The notes under the pieces: generated by a model | What the model was told of the DNA's origin: nothing | What the model saw: the letters and a program-made list of their open reading frames with translations, nothing else | Database searches by the model: none | Part shown: positions 42,408 through 51,174 of the stretch, in pieces | Numbering within the stretch: position 1 is the first letter of the stretch | Layout of the letters: every line of letters begins with the position of its first letter | Position numbers and translations under genes: made by a program | Origin: Alphaproteobacteria bacterium | GTDB taxonomy: Bacteria; Pseudomonadota; Alphaproteobacteria; RF32; CAG-239 | Direction: 5' to 3' | Assembly: GCA_017939155.1 (NCBI GenBank) | Contig: JAGAZZ010000008.1 | Location: 69,963-121,604, forward strand | DNA: 51,642 nucleotides

Positions 42408-43532
42408 TTATAAGCCTTGTTTCTTATTTGTGTTTAACAGCACATCAGCCACCGAAAACACACTATAAAACTGCGCCACCACTTCCTGCATTTTGCGATA
42501 ATTAAGCGCCGATGTAAACAACGACGTTGTTTCAAACATATCCTTGTTCGTATGCACGGCAATCAACACCTTATTCTTCCAAAACGAAAACTCGATTTTT
42601 TTACCCTTAAATCGCCGTTTCACTTCCAATATTCGCTCCATAAATGCCGGTGTTAAAACATACCGCGCTTCAATCTGGTCTGTAGCTTTCACATTCCAGT
42701 TTTTATCAAACACCACATCTTCAAGCTTCACTTGTTGCATTTTCACTCTTTTTTTGCCAAACCAGTTTTTAACAACCCAAAATCCGCCACATAGCAAAAA
42801 CGCCGCCAACGGAAAAAACATCGCAAACATCATCGCATCGATTTTATCCATCACATCTGCAAACACGGCTCCGCCTAACACTAAAAAAAATATCAAAATA
42901 GCCGCCAAAACGGAAATCAGCCCCCACTTTTTCGCATGCACCACCGTCTGCCCGTCAAACTGTTTATTCATCTCCAAAGAAATCAAAATTCCCTTAAATA
43001 TCTGCACATCTCTTTTGTTTTTTCCCGAACCGTGCACATCACGCAGTTCTTGCTCTGAAACAGCAATTTTCACACCATTATAACTCCCTTCAAAGCAATC
43101 ATCATATTCCCGTCGGTTAAAAGCATCAAACAGCATTGATTGTTTTAACACCGTCTGCGAATGCACCTCCCCCGGACAGGTACGATATGTCAGATTTCCC
43201 CAAAACGACAAGATTTTGTTCATCGCCAACATCTTTGTATCTTGTTTATAATTTTCTACCGGCTGCCACCAATACGCACACAAAAGCAGCAAGGCAAAGC
43301 CCCAAATTGTTCCCGCAACATCATTATCTTTTTCAACCATATAATTCAAAATTCCGAAATAATAACTGCCCGCCACAAACACTATAAGCAAAACCGCCCG
43401 CCAACAAAAACGCTTAAGATACGGTTTGCGTTTTTCCTCCAGTTCTTCGTACTGTCCTTTAAGTTTTTCGTCATAAAACGCTCTAAACTGCCGCTGTATT
43501 TCTGCCAATTCCCGATTAACATTGCTTTTCAT
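42408..43532 (-). CDS. DUF3137-like membrane protein
   Basis: The 374-residue product starts with an amphipathic N-terminal helix (NRELAEIQRQFRAFYDEKLKGQYEE) and has two TM hairpins (about 55-95 and 215-265) with soluble segments between and after. DFNRREY-like patterns (LFDAFNRREYDDCFEGSY) and IFKGILISLEMNKQFDGQTVV match the DUF3137 family. The ATG at 43532 has GGGAG upstream; earlier in-frame codons lack an SD. The family's function is unknown. A smaller protein of the same general plan lies at 45.6 kb. Confidence 0.7.
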   Translation of the reverse strand: MKSNVNRELAEIQRQFRAFYDEKLKGQYEELEEKRKPYLKRFCWRAVLLIVFVAGSYYFGILNYMVEKDNDVAGTIWGFALLLLCAYWWQPVENYKQDTKMLAMNKILSFWGNLTYRTCPGEVHSQTVLKQSMLFDAFNRREYDDCFEGSYNGVKIAVSEQELRDVHGSGKNKRDVQIFKGILISLEMNKQFDGQTVVHAKKWGLISVLAAILIFFLVLGGAVFADVMDKIDAMMFAMFFPLAAFLLCGGFWVVKNWFGKKRVKMQQVKLEDVVFDKNWNVKATDQIEARYVLTPAFMERILEVKRRFKGKKIEFSFWKNKVLIAVHTNKDMFETTSLFTSALNYRKMQEVVAQFYSVFSVADVLLNTNKKQGL

Positions 43533-43610
43533 CAAGCTTCTCCCAATATAATACTTATCTAGTAGTACCCAAATCCTCACAAGATGTCAAATAAAACTTA
43601 TATTTTTAAA

Positions 43611-43637
43611 GAAAAAGAGGGCGGAAAATCCACCCTC
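43611..43637 (-). terminator. Terminator of the DXS-like gene
   Basis: Minus strand: GAGGGTGG pairs with CCGCCCTC (one G-T wobble), followed by TTTTTC. Confidence 0.75.
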
Positions 43638-43676
43638 ATCAGAGTTCTGTTTGCTAATCAAATAAACGAAAGCTGA

Positions 43677-45419
43677 TTATAACACCGCCATCGCGTCTTC
43701 AACAATCAGCGGCGCCGTCAAACGGTTACGCTGATAAATGCTCTCAAGCGCCTCACGGTCAGTAAATTCTTTCTTGCCGCCGTAGGTTAAAACTTTGACA
43801 TTACTTGTGCCAAAGAACCGTGCAACTTTTTCGTCAAATCCACCACTTAGAACACCATCTTCAAGTGTGATAACAAGCTTATGCTCGTCTTTCAACTCTT
43901 CAAGCAAAGCCTCATCCAGCGTGTGATAAAACTTCGGGTTAATAAGTGTCGGGCTAATCCCTTTTTCTTTTAACGCCGCCGCAACCGCAAAACCAAGTTT
44001 CATAAAGTTGCCGAGCGCCAAAATCGCCACCTCATTGCCTTTTTCAATAATTTCAGATTTATAAGGCTCAAAGGCACTGCTCTTACCCGCTTCCGGCAAA
44101 CCACTCGGCACGCGGATAACCACCGGCGCCTTTTTTTGGCTCATTGCCCAGTCAAGCATATTTAAATATTCATCTTTGTTGGTCGGTGCCAGCAAAACAA
44201 GATTCGGGATACTTGTCATCATCGCCATATCAAAGTTGCCCAAGTGCGTTGCGTCTGCGCCCGAAAGTCCGCCTAAATGCACCAAAATCACCGCCGGATT
44301 TTTGTTTAAGGCCAAATCTTGCGACAATTGGTCGTATGTCCGTTGAATAAACGAACTATGCACCGAAAACACCGGACGACACCCTTCTTTGGCAAGTGCG
44401 GAAGCCATCGCCACCGCGTGTTCTTCGGCAATGCCCACATCAACAAAATGAGCCCCGAACTGTTGGCGCACCTCAGGCGTAAAGCCAAACAGCCCCGGCG
44501 TTCCCGCTGTCATCACCACCACATTTTCACCCTTTTTAAGTTTATCAAGCAAAAAGGCGTTGGTTAAACTGTTATAAGTTTCCCCCGCAAACGAATTTTT
44601 AAGCTCGCCGCTTTGAATATCAAACGGCAAATGCCAGTGCCACGGCTCTTTGTTTTTCTCAGCCAAAGTATAACCCTTGCCTTTTTCTGTGTTCAAATGC
44701 ACGACAACCGGCTTGTTTGTGTCTTTCACGCTCTCAAACGCTTTAATCAGTGCTGCAATGTCGTTACCGTCATTTACATACACATAGTCAAACCCGAGCG
44801 CTTTAAACAAGTTGAGTTCGGCTTTGCCGTTTGTTTGGCGCAACAGTTCCAAATTTTGATACAACCCGCCATGATTTTCGGCAATGGACATCTGATTGTC
44901 ATTAACCACCACAATAAAGTTGCTGTTCAGTTCCGAACCGGCAAAATCAAGCCCTTCCAGCGCTTCACCGCCGGAAAGCGAGCCATCGCCGATAACCGCA
45001 ATCACATTATGCTTTTCTTTCTTCAAATCCCGCGCTTTTGCCAAACCGGAAGCCAAACTCACCGAGGTTGATGTATGCCCGACGATAAAATGGTCATGTG
45101 CGCTCTCTTGTGGCGCCGTATATCCCGTAATCTTGACATAATCCTCAGGCTCTAAAAAGCCGTTTTTGCGCCCTGTGATAATTTTATGCGGATAACATTG
45201 GTGCGAAACATCAAAAACAATCTTATCCTTAGGGCTGTCAAACACATAATGCAGCGCAAGCGTTGCCTCAACAAACCCCAAATTCGGTCCGACGTGTCCG
45301 CCGATTAAGCTGTCACGCTTCAAAATCGCCGCGCGCACTTCAGCACTCAATCCCTCAAGCTCTTTAACCGACATTTTTTTAATATCGGCAGGTGTGTTAA
45401 CATAATCCAAATAAGACAT
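43677..45419 (-). CDS. 1-deoxy-D-xylulose-5-phosphate synthase-like enzyme (short, divergent form)
   Basis: Thiamine-diphosphate enzyme of the DXS family; canonical DXS makes the first intermediate of the MEP isoprenoid pathway. The 580-residue product is about 50 shorter than typical DXS. Cofactor and catalytic features are present: H42 in GGHVGPNLG, VSHQCYPHKIITGR, GDG (144-146) with NDN (173-175), and E332 in IAEEHAVAMA. The canonical DRAG motif is replaced by HLGG (381-384), and the YPRG motif by VPSG (437-440), so the phosphate-contacting arginines appear lost. It may therefore be a DXS paralogue with another acceptor; it carries no gene symbol for that reason. The ATG at 45419 follows AGAGG. 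It is a single-gene unit with its own terminator. Confidence 0.75.
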   Translation of the reverse strand: MSYLDYVNTPADIKKMSVKELEGLSAEVRAAILKRDSLIGGHVGPNLGFVEATLALHYVFDSPKDKIVFDVSHQCYPHKIITGRKNGFLEPEDYVKITGYTAPQESAHDHFIVGHTSTSVSLASGLAKARDLKKEKHNVIAVIGDGSLSGGEALEGLDFAGSELNSNFIVVVNDNQMSIAENHGGLYQNLELLRQTNGKAELNLFKALGFDYVYVNDGNDIAALIKAFESVKDTNKPVVVHLNTEKGKGYTLAEKNKEPWHWHLPFDIQSGELKNSFAGETYNSLTNAFLLDKLKKGENVVVMTAGTPGLFGFTPEVRQQFGAHFVDVGIAEEHAVAMASALAKEGCRPVFSVHSSFIQRTYDQLSQDLALNKNPAVILVHLGGLSGADATHLGNFDMAMMTSIPNLVLLAPTNKDEYLNMLDWAMSQKKAPVVIRVPSGLPEAGKSSAFEPYKSEIIEKGNEVAILALGNFMKLGFAVAAALKEKGISPTLINPKFYHTLDEALLEELKDEHKLVITLEDGVLSGGFDEKVARFFGTSNVKVLTYGGKKEFTDREALESIYQRNRLTAPLIVEDAMAVL

Positions 45420-45630
45420 CAAAACCTCTTAAAAAAGTTAAACCAAAATCCTCTCCAATCAGAGTCTGCCGATAGCTTAACTCTTAAAGCTTACTCTAAG
45501 TCAAGTCTTTTTTTGACTTTTCAAAAAAAAGCAATTCCCCCGCCTCATTGTAATATTTAATCAAGAATTTAGGATATTTTAACACATTGCTTTTTAAAAT
45601 AAATGTTATGTAATTTATTTTGAGGAAATG

Positions 45631-46377
45631 ATGTTAGAGGTTCGGGTTTTGGAATATTGGCGCAAACGCTATGTAAAACAAGCGGTTATCGTTGGTGTTT
45701 TGGCAGGCTCAAGTGCCGGCGCGGGAGTGTTTTTTGCCCCATATTTTTTAGTCAAAGTTTTGGCGCTTAGTTTAGGCTTTGTGTTTTTTTATGTAATGTT
45801 TAAGGCTATCAAAGATGATTTTCAGGCGCGTTTTGAAGGGGCGCTTTTGATGGATGCCGTGCTAAAATTTCCCACACTTTCGTTTGACATCGGTCGGGGC
45901 AACGGTGAAGATGCGCTTCTATCCCAAAGTGTCTGTCCGGCTTATAGTGTTTATGAATGTTTTAATGTGATTTCAGGTCAAAATTTTTCTTTTGAGGAAG
46001 TTCAGCTTCTGGAAGATATACGATTTTTAGGCTTTGCCTTACCGGTATTTGATGGTGTCATTTTGCGCCTCAACACCACAAAAGACCTAAGTCCCGCTCA
46101 AGGCACGGTGAAGTTTTTTAACAAAAAACTTATATTCACGGGAGAAACCGCCCCCTTGCTCCAAGAGCTTAAAAGCGAAGTTGCAAGTCTTTTGCAACAC
46201 TTTGCCGTTAAAGAAGCAAAAGTTTGTGTTGATAACAGCAAAGTTTATTTTTGGCTGGACAAAGCTCAAAAGCTCTACCGACAAACCAAGCTTTTTTCTT
46301 ATAATCCGCCCTCATTGTTTGATAAGAAAATTGAGGCTTTGCAAACAACTGCCAAAGCTCTGGCAGATAAATTCTAA
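45631..46377 (+). CDS. DUF3137-like two-TM protein
   Basis: The 248-residue product has a TM hairpin (about 17-60, AVIVGVLAGSSAGAGVFFAPYFL and KVLALSLGFVFFYVMF) followed by a cytoplasmic domain (VKFFNKKLIFTGETAPLLQEL at the end). FNVISGQNFSFEEVQLLED and LPVFDGVILRLN resemble the domain order of the DUF3137-like protein at 42.4 kb, so the two may be distant paralogues. Two ATGs are adjacent; the second (45631) has GAGG at 5 nt. The plus strand here is G/T-rich, unlike all plus-strand genes to its left. Confidence 0.6.
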   Translation: MLEVRVLEYWRKRYVKQAVIVGVLAGSSAGAGVFFAPYFLVKVLALSLGFVFFYVMFKAIKDDFQARFEGALLMDAVLKFPTLSFDIGRGNGEDALLSQSVCPAYSVYECFNVISGQNFSFEEVQLLEDIRFLGFALPVFDGVILRLNTTKDLSPAQGTVKFFNKKLIFTGETAPLLQELKSEVASLLQHFAVKEAKVCVDNSKVYFWLDKAQKLYRQTKLFSYNPPSLFDKKIEALQTTAKALADKF

Positions 46378-46382
46378 AGCCT

Positions 46383-46700
46383 TTAGTTTATATCGTCTTC
46401 TTCATCCTCATCTTTATTGGCAAAAAGATGATAAAGCGGTTTTTTATACATCCATAAGTTAATTACGCCTAAAATAATGCTGATTGACCCAAAAACATAC
46501 AAAAGGTAATACCAGTTTAACTCCCCTACTTTCATCAATGTCTCATCAGCATAAAGCTTAACGTAAAAAATAGCCACAGCCGTAATAGCAAAAGAAACGA
46601 TGTAAGCGGTTGTCCAGATTTTTTTACTGGTGTTTTTAGGCAGCATAAAAGCCGTTAAAGCATAGATAAAGAGAAGTGCGATAAAAATATATATTTCCAT
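46383..46700 (-). CDS. Small three-TM membrane protein
   Basis: The 105-residue product starts at 46700, where GGAG lies 7 nt upstream of the ATG. Three TM segments (about 2-19, 29-47, 63-83) are followed by an acidic tail (NKDEDEEDDIN). No family recognised. Its stop is 5 bp from the stop of the convergent DUF3137-like gene, with no terminator hairpin between them. Confidence 0.55.
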   Translation of the reverse strand: MEIYIFIALLFIYALTAFMLPKNTSKKIWTTAYIVSFAITAVAIFYVKLYADETLMKVGELNWYYLLYVFGSISIILGVINLWMYKKPLYHLFANKDEDEEDDIN

Positions 46701-46778
46701 TGTTTTCTCCGTTGGTATAAATTTTTGCCGTTGTGTTTTAACTAATGCTTGCTTTAGTCGTTTTAAAGGGGAAGCTTG

Positions 46779-46807
46779 TTGACAAATAAGTTTAAAGCTC
46801 GTATAAA
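46779..46807 (+). promoter_or_regulatory. Promoter of the second helical-repeat gene
   Basis: Perfect TTGACA (46779-46784), 17 bp, TATAAA (46802-46807), 41 bp before the ATG. Confidence 0.7.
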
Positions 46808-46848
46808 TTAAGCGATAACAGATTATTTTACCTTTAAATTTATTTATT

Positions 46849-47370
46849 ATGGATGAATTAGAAAACAAAATCAAGCAAGGCAAAAGATTGCTTTTTGCCG
46901 AGCTACGCGCTCTCTTTAAACGACCGGACGCCGAGGCTTTATTTAAAGCCTATCTTTCTTCTACTGAGGGGTACTATTTTGGTAGTAAAGAGGATGAAAT
47001 GCTCTTGATTAGTCAACCCAATGCCGCAACACTTCTTCGCGTTTATTCTCCTTGGAATTCTTTAATTCCTGAGGTACAGGTCGCAATGATAAAGCGAAAG
47101 AATGCTAAAGAGCTTTTAAGCGCCTATCAAGAAACCTATGTTTTGTGTGAAGAGGCTCAAATTGCAATGTTGAGGAGCAAAAACGCTAGTGCGTTGCTTG
47201 AGGTGTTTATGCAAAAATTTAAACTGGACTTTGGAGCCGAGCAAGAATTGGTCGATAAACTGCTTGGCTTTCCTAAAGCCAAAGCCAAGGCACTTTTAGC
47301 ACAGTATCGCCAAAAGTATGAACTTTCCCCAAAGTGGCGGGAAGTTGCTCTAAAAAGAGGACTTTTGTAA
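46849..47370 (+). CDS. Helical-repeat protein of unknown function (second copy of the family)
   Basis: The 173-residue soluble product consists almost entirely of five degenerate repeats of 27-32 residues: EALFKAYLSSTEGYYFGSK, ATLLRVYSPWNSLIPEVQ, KELLSAYQETYVLCEEAQ, SALLEVFMQKFKLDFGAEQ and KALLAQYRQKYELSPKWRE. The consensus is xxLLxxYxxxxxLxxExQ followed by a helix ending in KNA. The repeat also occurs in the protein at 11.8-12.7 kb. The fold is probably an alpha solenoid, which would favour protein binding (inference). A near-consensus promoter lies upstream but no SD. It is convergent with valS. Confidence 0.65.
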   Translation: MDELENKIKQGKRLLFAELRALFKRPDAEALFKAYLSSTEGYYFGSKEDEMLLISQPNAATLLRVYSPWNSLIPEVQVAMIKRKNAKELLSAYQETYVLCEEAQIAMLRSKNASALLEVFMQKFKLDFGAEQELVDKLLGFPKAKAKALLAQYRQKYELSPKWREVALKRGLL

Positions 47371-47394
47371 ATTTTTTTTTTTTACAAAATAGCA

Positions 47395-47427
47395 AAACGG
47401 CTCGCTTATGCGGGCCGTTTCGTTTTT
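47395..47427. terminator. Terminator between the helical-repeat gene and valS
   Basis: AAACGGC (47395-47401) pairs with GCCGTTT (47414-47420), followed by CGTTTTT. An AT-only hairpin (TTTGTAAA/TTTACAAA) directly upstream may act together with it. Confidence 0.6.
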
Positions 47428-47441
47428 CTAAGCACGGTGTT

Positions 47442-50075
47442 TTAAGCTAATTTAGCCAAACGCTCCTCAATTGAGCTTAACAGCGTTTCATAATTTTTGA
47501 GTTTATCACGCTCGCCTGCAACAGTTGCCGCGGGCGCTTTTTCAACAAATTTTTCGTTGGTAAGCTTTGCTTTAACCCGTTCAATCAGAGTAATATATTT
47601 CTCTTTTTCGGTTTGCAGGCGGGCAATTTCTGCCTCAATGTCAACCAAGTCTTCAAACGGGATATAGAGCGTTGCTTTTAAGTGCTCAATACAAATCGCA
47701 TTATCAGGAATACCGTCTTTGTTTGCTCTGATTTCAACCGCTTTGGCAAAGGCAAGCTTTTGCAAAATCGGCTCGGCAGATTTCAGATAATCTCCCGCTT
47801 CTTTGGCAACAAAAATAAGCGATGTCTTTTTGGAGGGCTCAATATTCATATTGGCGCGGACATTTCTTAAATTTGTGATGAAATATTGCAACAACTCGAT
47901 ATTTTCGCTATCTTGAGCAGAAGCAATGTTGCTCATTTCCGGCCATGGCGCGGTGATTAAGAGCTCGTTTTCATCGGTTTTGAGGTTTTGATATAATTCC
48001 TCGGTCACAAACGGCAAAAACGGGTGCAACAGCTTTAAGATGACGGTTAATCCATGCGCCAAGACATATTGCGCCGCCTCGCGGCTCGGATTTTCCTTGT
48101 CATACAGGCGGGGTTTAACCATCTCGATATACCAGCTGCAGTAATCGTTCCAGAAAAAGTCATAGAGCTTTTGCAGGGCGTCACCAAACTCAAAAGTGTC
48201 TAATTCCTTGGTGACACCGGCAATGGTTTGGTCTAATTTGCCCAAAATCCAGTTATCTTCCGGCGCAAACGCGGATGTTTCCGGCTTTTTAGGATGATTA
48301 TTGTCTTCAAGCGCCATAAAGACGAATTTAGCTGAGTTCCAAAGTTTGTTGATAAAGGCTTTGGCAATATCCAAACGGTCTTTTGAATATCTTAAATCAA
48401 CCTCTAAGGATAACCCTTGAACCAGCGAAAATCTGAGCGCATCGGCACCATATTCGGCAATGGCTTCCAAGGGGTCGATACCGTTATTTAAGCTTTTAGA
48501 CATTTTACGCCCCAAAGCGTCACGAACCAAGCCGTGAAGAACTACTTTGTTAAACGGAATCTTGCCGGTTTGCTTTAAGCTGGAGAAGACCATTCTGATA
48601 ACCCAGAAAAACAGAATATCATTACCGGTAATCAACGTTGAGGTTGGGAAGAAGGTGTCAAAATCTTTGGTCTTTTCCGGCCAACCCAAGGTTGAGAACG
48701 GCCAGAGGGCAGAAGAAAACCAAGTGTCTAACGTGTCTTCATCCTGAACCCAAGTAGTGCAACCGCAAGCGCAGGCGTGTTTCGGCGCCTCTTCGCCAAC
48801 ATAAATTTTGCCGCATTTTTCACAGTAATACGCCGGAATCCGGTGTCCCCACCAGAGTTGGCGGGAGATACACCAGTCTTGAATATTCTCAAGCCAGTGG
48901 TTATAGATTTTTTCATATCTTGGCGGATAAATGGTGAGTTCTTTATTTTTAACCACTTCAAGCGCCGGTTTAGCCAAGCTTTCCATCTTAACAAACCATT
49001 GTTTGGAAACCATCGGTTCAACCGTGTGGTGACAACGGTAACACTTGCCGACATTGTGGGTATAGGGTTCGATTTTAACCAAGTTGCCCAATTGTTTTAA
49101 TTCTTCAACAATTTGCTCTCGGGCAGTTAAAATATCCATTCCCTCGTATTTTTTGACCACATCGCCCATCAAACCATCTTCGGTAATCACGCGGATAATC
49201 TCAAGATTATGGGTCTTGCCGGCGTTAAAGTCATTGAAATCATGCGCCGGAGTGATTTTTACCGCACCGGTACCGAACTCTGTTTCCACAAACGGGTCAG
49301 CGATGATTTTGATTTCACGATTAACAATCGGCACAATGACGGTTTTGCCGATTAAGTTTTTATAACGTTCGTCCTTGGGGTTGACGGCAACGCCGGTATC
49401 ACCCAGCATTGTTTCCGGACGGGTGGTGGCAACGGTTAAAGAAAATGATTTATCCGGTGCATCATAACGGATATGCCATAAGGAAGAAGGCTCTTCCGAG
49501 TATTCAACCTCAGCATCAGAAATTGAGGTATGGCAGCACGGACACCAGTTAATCAGGCGTTCGCCTTTATAAATCAGCCCTTCGTTATAAAGGTCAATAA
49601 AAACCTTGCGAACAGCTTTGCTCAAGCCTTCGTCTAAGGTGAAGCGTTCACGGCTCCAGTCACACGAACAGCCGAGTTTTCTTAATTGTTTGATGATAAA
49701 GCCGCCGTATTCTTCTTTCCACGCCCAAGCGTGTTTTAAAAAGCCTTCACGACCTAAGGCTTCTTTGGATAAGCCTTGTTTTTTTAAGCTTTCGACGACT
49801 TTGGCTTCGGTGGCAATGCTGGCGTGGTCAGTTCCCGGCAACCAAAGGGCGTTATAGCCCTGCATCCGCTTAAAACGGATGACGACGTCTTGGAGCGTGT
49901 TCACGAGCGCGTGACCGATATGAAGTTTGCCGGTGATGTTTGGCGGTGGAATCATAATTGTGTACGGGTCTTTGGGCGAATTGGCATCAGGCGTAAACGC
50001 GCCGCTTTTTTCCCAAGTGTCGTACCATTTTGTTTCAGCCGTTTCCGGCGTGAAATATTTATCCAGTTCTTTCAT
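47442..50075 (-). CDS. valS: Valine-tRNA ligase
   Basis: Class I aminoacyl-tRNA synthetase. The 877-residue product has the HIGH motif in PPPNITGKLHIGHALV (about 44-58), the editing (CP1) domain with TTRPETMLGDTGVAVNP, zinc-ribbon cysteines CPCCHT and CEKCGKI/CACGC, and the KMSKS motif in LGRKMSKSLNNGID (about 520-533). A C-terminal coiled coil (IEAEIARLQTEKEKYITLI) closes the protein, as in other ValS. It has normal length for the bacterial enzyme and lies beside the repeat field at 50-51 kb. Its coding strand is C-rich, opposite to the minus-strand genes left of 45.4 kb. Confidence 0.96.
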   Translation of the reverse strand: MKELDKYFTPETAETKWYDTWEKSGAFTPDANSPKDPYTIMIPPPNITGKLHIGHALVNTLQDVVIRFKRMQGYNALWLPGTDHASIATEAKVVESLKKQGLSKEALGREGFLKHAWAWKEEYGGFIIKQLRKLGCSCDWSRERFTLDEGLSKAVRKVFIDLYNEGLIYKGERLINWCPCCHTSISDAEVEYSEEPSSLWHIRYDAPDKSFSLTVATTRPETMLGDTGVAVNPKDERYKNLIGKTVIVPIVNREIKIIADPFVETEFGTGAVKITPAHDFNDFNAGKTHNLEIIRVITEDGLMGDVVKKYEGMDILTAREQIVEELKQLGNLVKIEPYTHNVGKCYRCHHTVEPMVSKQWFVKMESLAKPALEVVKNKELTIYPPRYEKIYNHWLENIQDWCISRQLWWGHRIPAYYCEKCGKIYVGEEAPKHACACGCTTWVQDEDTLDTWFSSALWPFSTLGWPEKTKDFDTFFPTSTLITGNDILFFWVIRMVFSSLKQTGKIPFNKVVLHGLVRDALGRKMSKSLNNGIDPLEAIAEYGADALRFSLVQGLSLEVDLRYSKDRLDIAKAFINKLWNSAKFVFMALEDNNHPKKPETSAFAPEDNWILGKLDQTIAGVTKELDTFEFGDALQKLYDFFWNDYCSWYIEMVKPRLYDKENPSREAAQYVLAHGLTVILKLLHPFLPFVTEELYQNLKTDENELLITAPWPEMSNIASAQDSENIELLQYFITNLRNVRANMNIEPSKKTSLIFVAKEAGDYLKSAEPILQKLAFAKAVEIRANKDGIPDNAICIEHLKATLYIPFEDLVDIEAEIARLQTEKEKYITLIERVKAKLTNEKFVEKAPAATVAGERDKLKNYETLLSSIEERLAKLA

Positions 50076-50164
50076 TTATGCCTCCGAAGTTATAATAAAC
50101 GTTCTTTTTTAGCAAAAAAAAGAGTAAACTGTCAAGAAAAAATATATTTTTTCACGCCTCATCG

Positions 50165-50790
50165 CCCCACCCCGCCTCACAAACCATTGCGAGCTCAGCG
50201 CCATAAGCGCAACCTATCCGAAGCAAACTTCTCTTAAGCCCTTACGAGGTTGGGACACCCCTCCCCGAGTCATTGCAAGCCCCGCGACGTCAGTCGCACA
50301 AGGGCGCGGCAATCCATAACCTATGCGCCAGCATTCCTTATTTTTCGTAGCGGCGCAAACTTCTCTTAGTGTTGCAAGCGAGCATAGCGAACACAGCAAC
50401 ACTTAGTTGTTCGTACAAGTAGAAAAGCGCAGCTTTTCGTAGCGGTACAATCCATAACCTATGCGAAGCATACAAATTCCAACAAAGCAACGCTCCGCGT
50501 TCAGTCGTGGATTGCTTCGGTTATTGCCTTACGGCTTACCTCGCAATGACTCCAAAAAAAGACAGGCTTTCCCCTCTCTCAAGTCATTGCCCCCTTAACG
50601 CAATCGCCCCCTCCCCGTGAGTCATTGCGAGCCCCGCGACGTCAGTCGCACAAGGGCGCGGCAATCCATAACTTATGCGTTAGCATTCCTTATCTAATCA
50701 TAGCCACTGCAACACTTAGTTGTTCGCTTAAAGTAAAAAAGCGTAGCTTTTCGTAGCGGCGCAATCCATAATCCGGTGACTTCAGTCACG
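50165..50790. repeat. REP-like repeat field upstream of the GIY-YIG gene
   Basis: The 785-bp gap 50076-50860 contains no supported gene other than the promoter of the next one. REP-like units (near 50269 and 50623, GAGTCATTGC; inverted near 50543) alternate with units containing ACTTAGTTGTTCG ... CGCAGCTTTTCGTAGCGG and AACGCTCCGCGTTCAGTCGT. Short frames here are translated repeats. Confidence 0.75.
50355..50454 (+). repeat. Left arm of a 100-bp inverted repeat around the GIY-YIG gene
   Basis: Runs from GCAAACTTCTCTTAGTGTTG to AGCGGTACAATCCA. It is the reverse complement of 51519-51618 with two differences by eye. Confidence 0.85.
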
Positions 50791-50812
50791 CAAATTTCAA
50801 CAATCAGACCTC

Positions 50813-50841
50813 TTGACACATAACTCAAAATAAGCTACCCT
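50813..50841 (+). promoter_or_regulatory. Promoter of the GIY-YIG gene
   Basis: TTGACA (50813-50818), 17 bp, TACCCT (50836-50841), 19 bp before the start codon. AGGAG lies 7 nt before the ATG. Confidence 0.6.
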
Positions 50842-50860
50842 ATTTCTAAAAGGAGCCCAA

Positions 50861-51142
50861 ATGACCGCATACGTATACATACTTTTTAATAAAAGACACG
50901 GTACACTTTATGTGGGCGTCACTACTGACTTACTTAAACGCGTTTATGAACATAAAATAAAATTCAACAAAGGCTTCACTCAAAAATATAACGTAGATAA
51001 ACTTGGCTATTACGAAATGTTTGATGATGTCGGAATGGCTATTGTCCGAGAAAAAGAACTAAAAGCAGGTAACAGAAAAAATAAAATTGACCTGATTGAA
51101 AGTATAAATCCCCAATGGATTGACCTATATTATCATTTATAA
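50861..51142 (+). CDS. GIY-YIG domain nuclease, small stand-alone type
   Basis: The 93-residue product is a bare GIY-YIG domain of the UPF0213/YhbQ kind: VYILFNKRHGTLYVGVTTDLLKR supplies the YVY...YVG (GIY-YIG) motif and the catalytic Arg, and YEHK and KELKAGNRKNKIDLI follow. Members are DNA nucleases or nuclease-like proteins of largely unknown role. It has its own promoter and sits within a field of dispersed repeats, between two 100-bp inverted arms. An SD (AGGAG) precedes the ATG at 50861. Confidence 0.88.
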   Translation: MTAYVYILFNKRHGTLYVGVTTDLLKRVYEHKIKFNKGFTQKYNVDKLGYYEMFDDVGMAIVREKELKAGNRKNKIDLIESINPQWIDLYYHL

Positions 51143-51174
51143 GCTTCCAGGCATCATCGCACCTAATCCACCCT

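Noticed and set aside
45423..45627. Possible oriC in the gap where the skew changes
   Set aside because: No DnaA boxes, no convincing TTAA-N7-TTAA CtrA sites and no origin-linked genes were found, so no origin feature is annotated.
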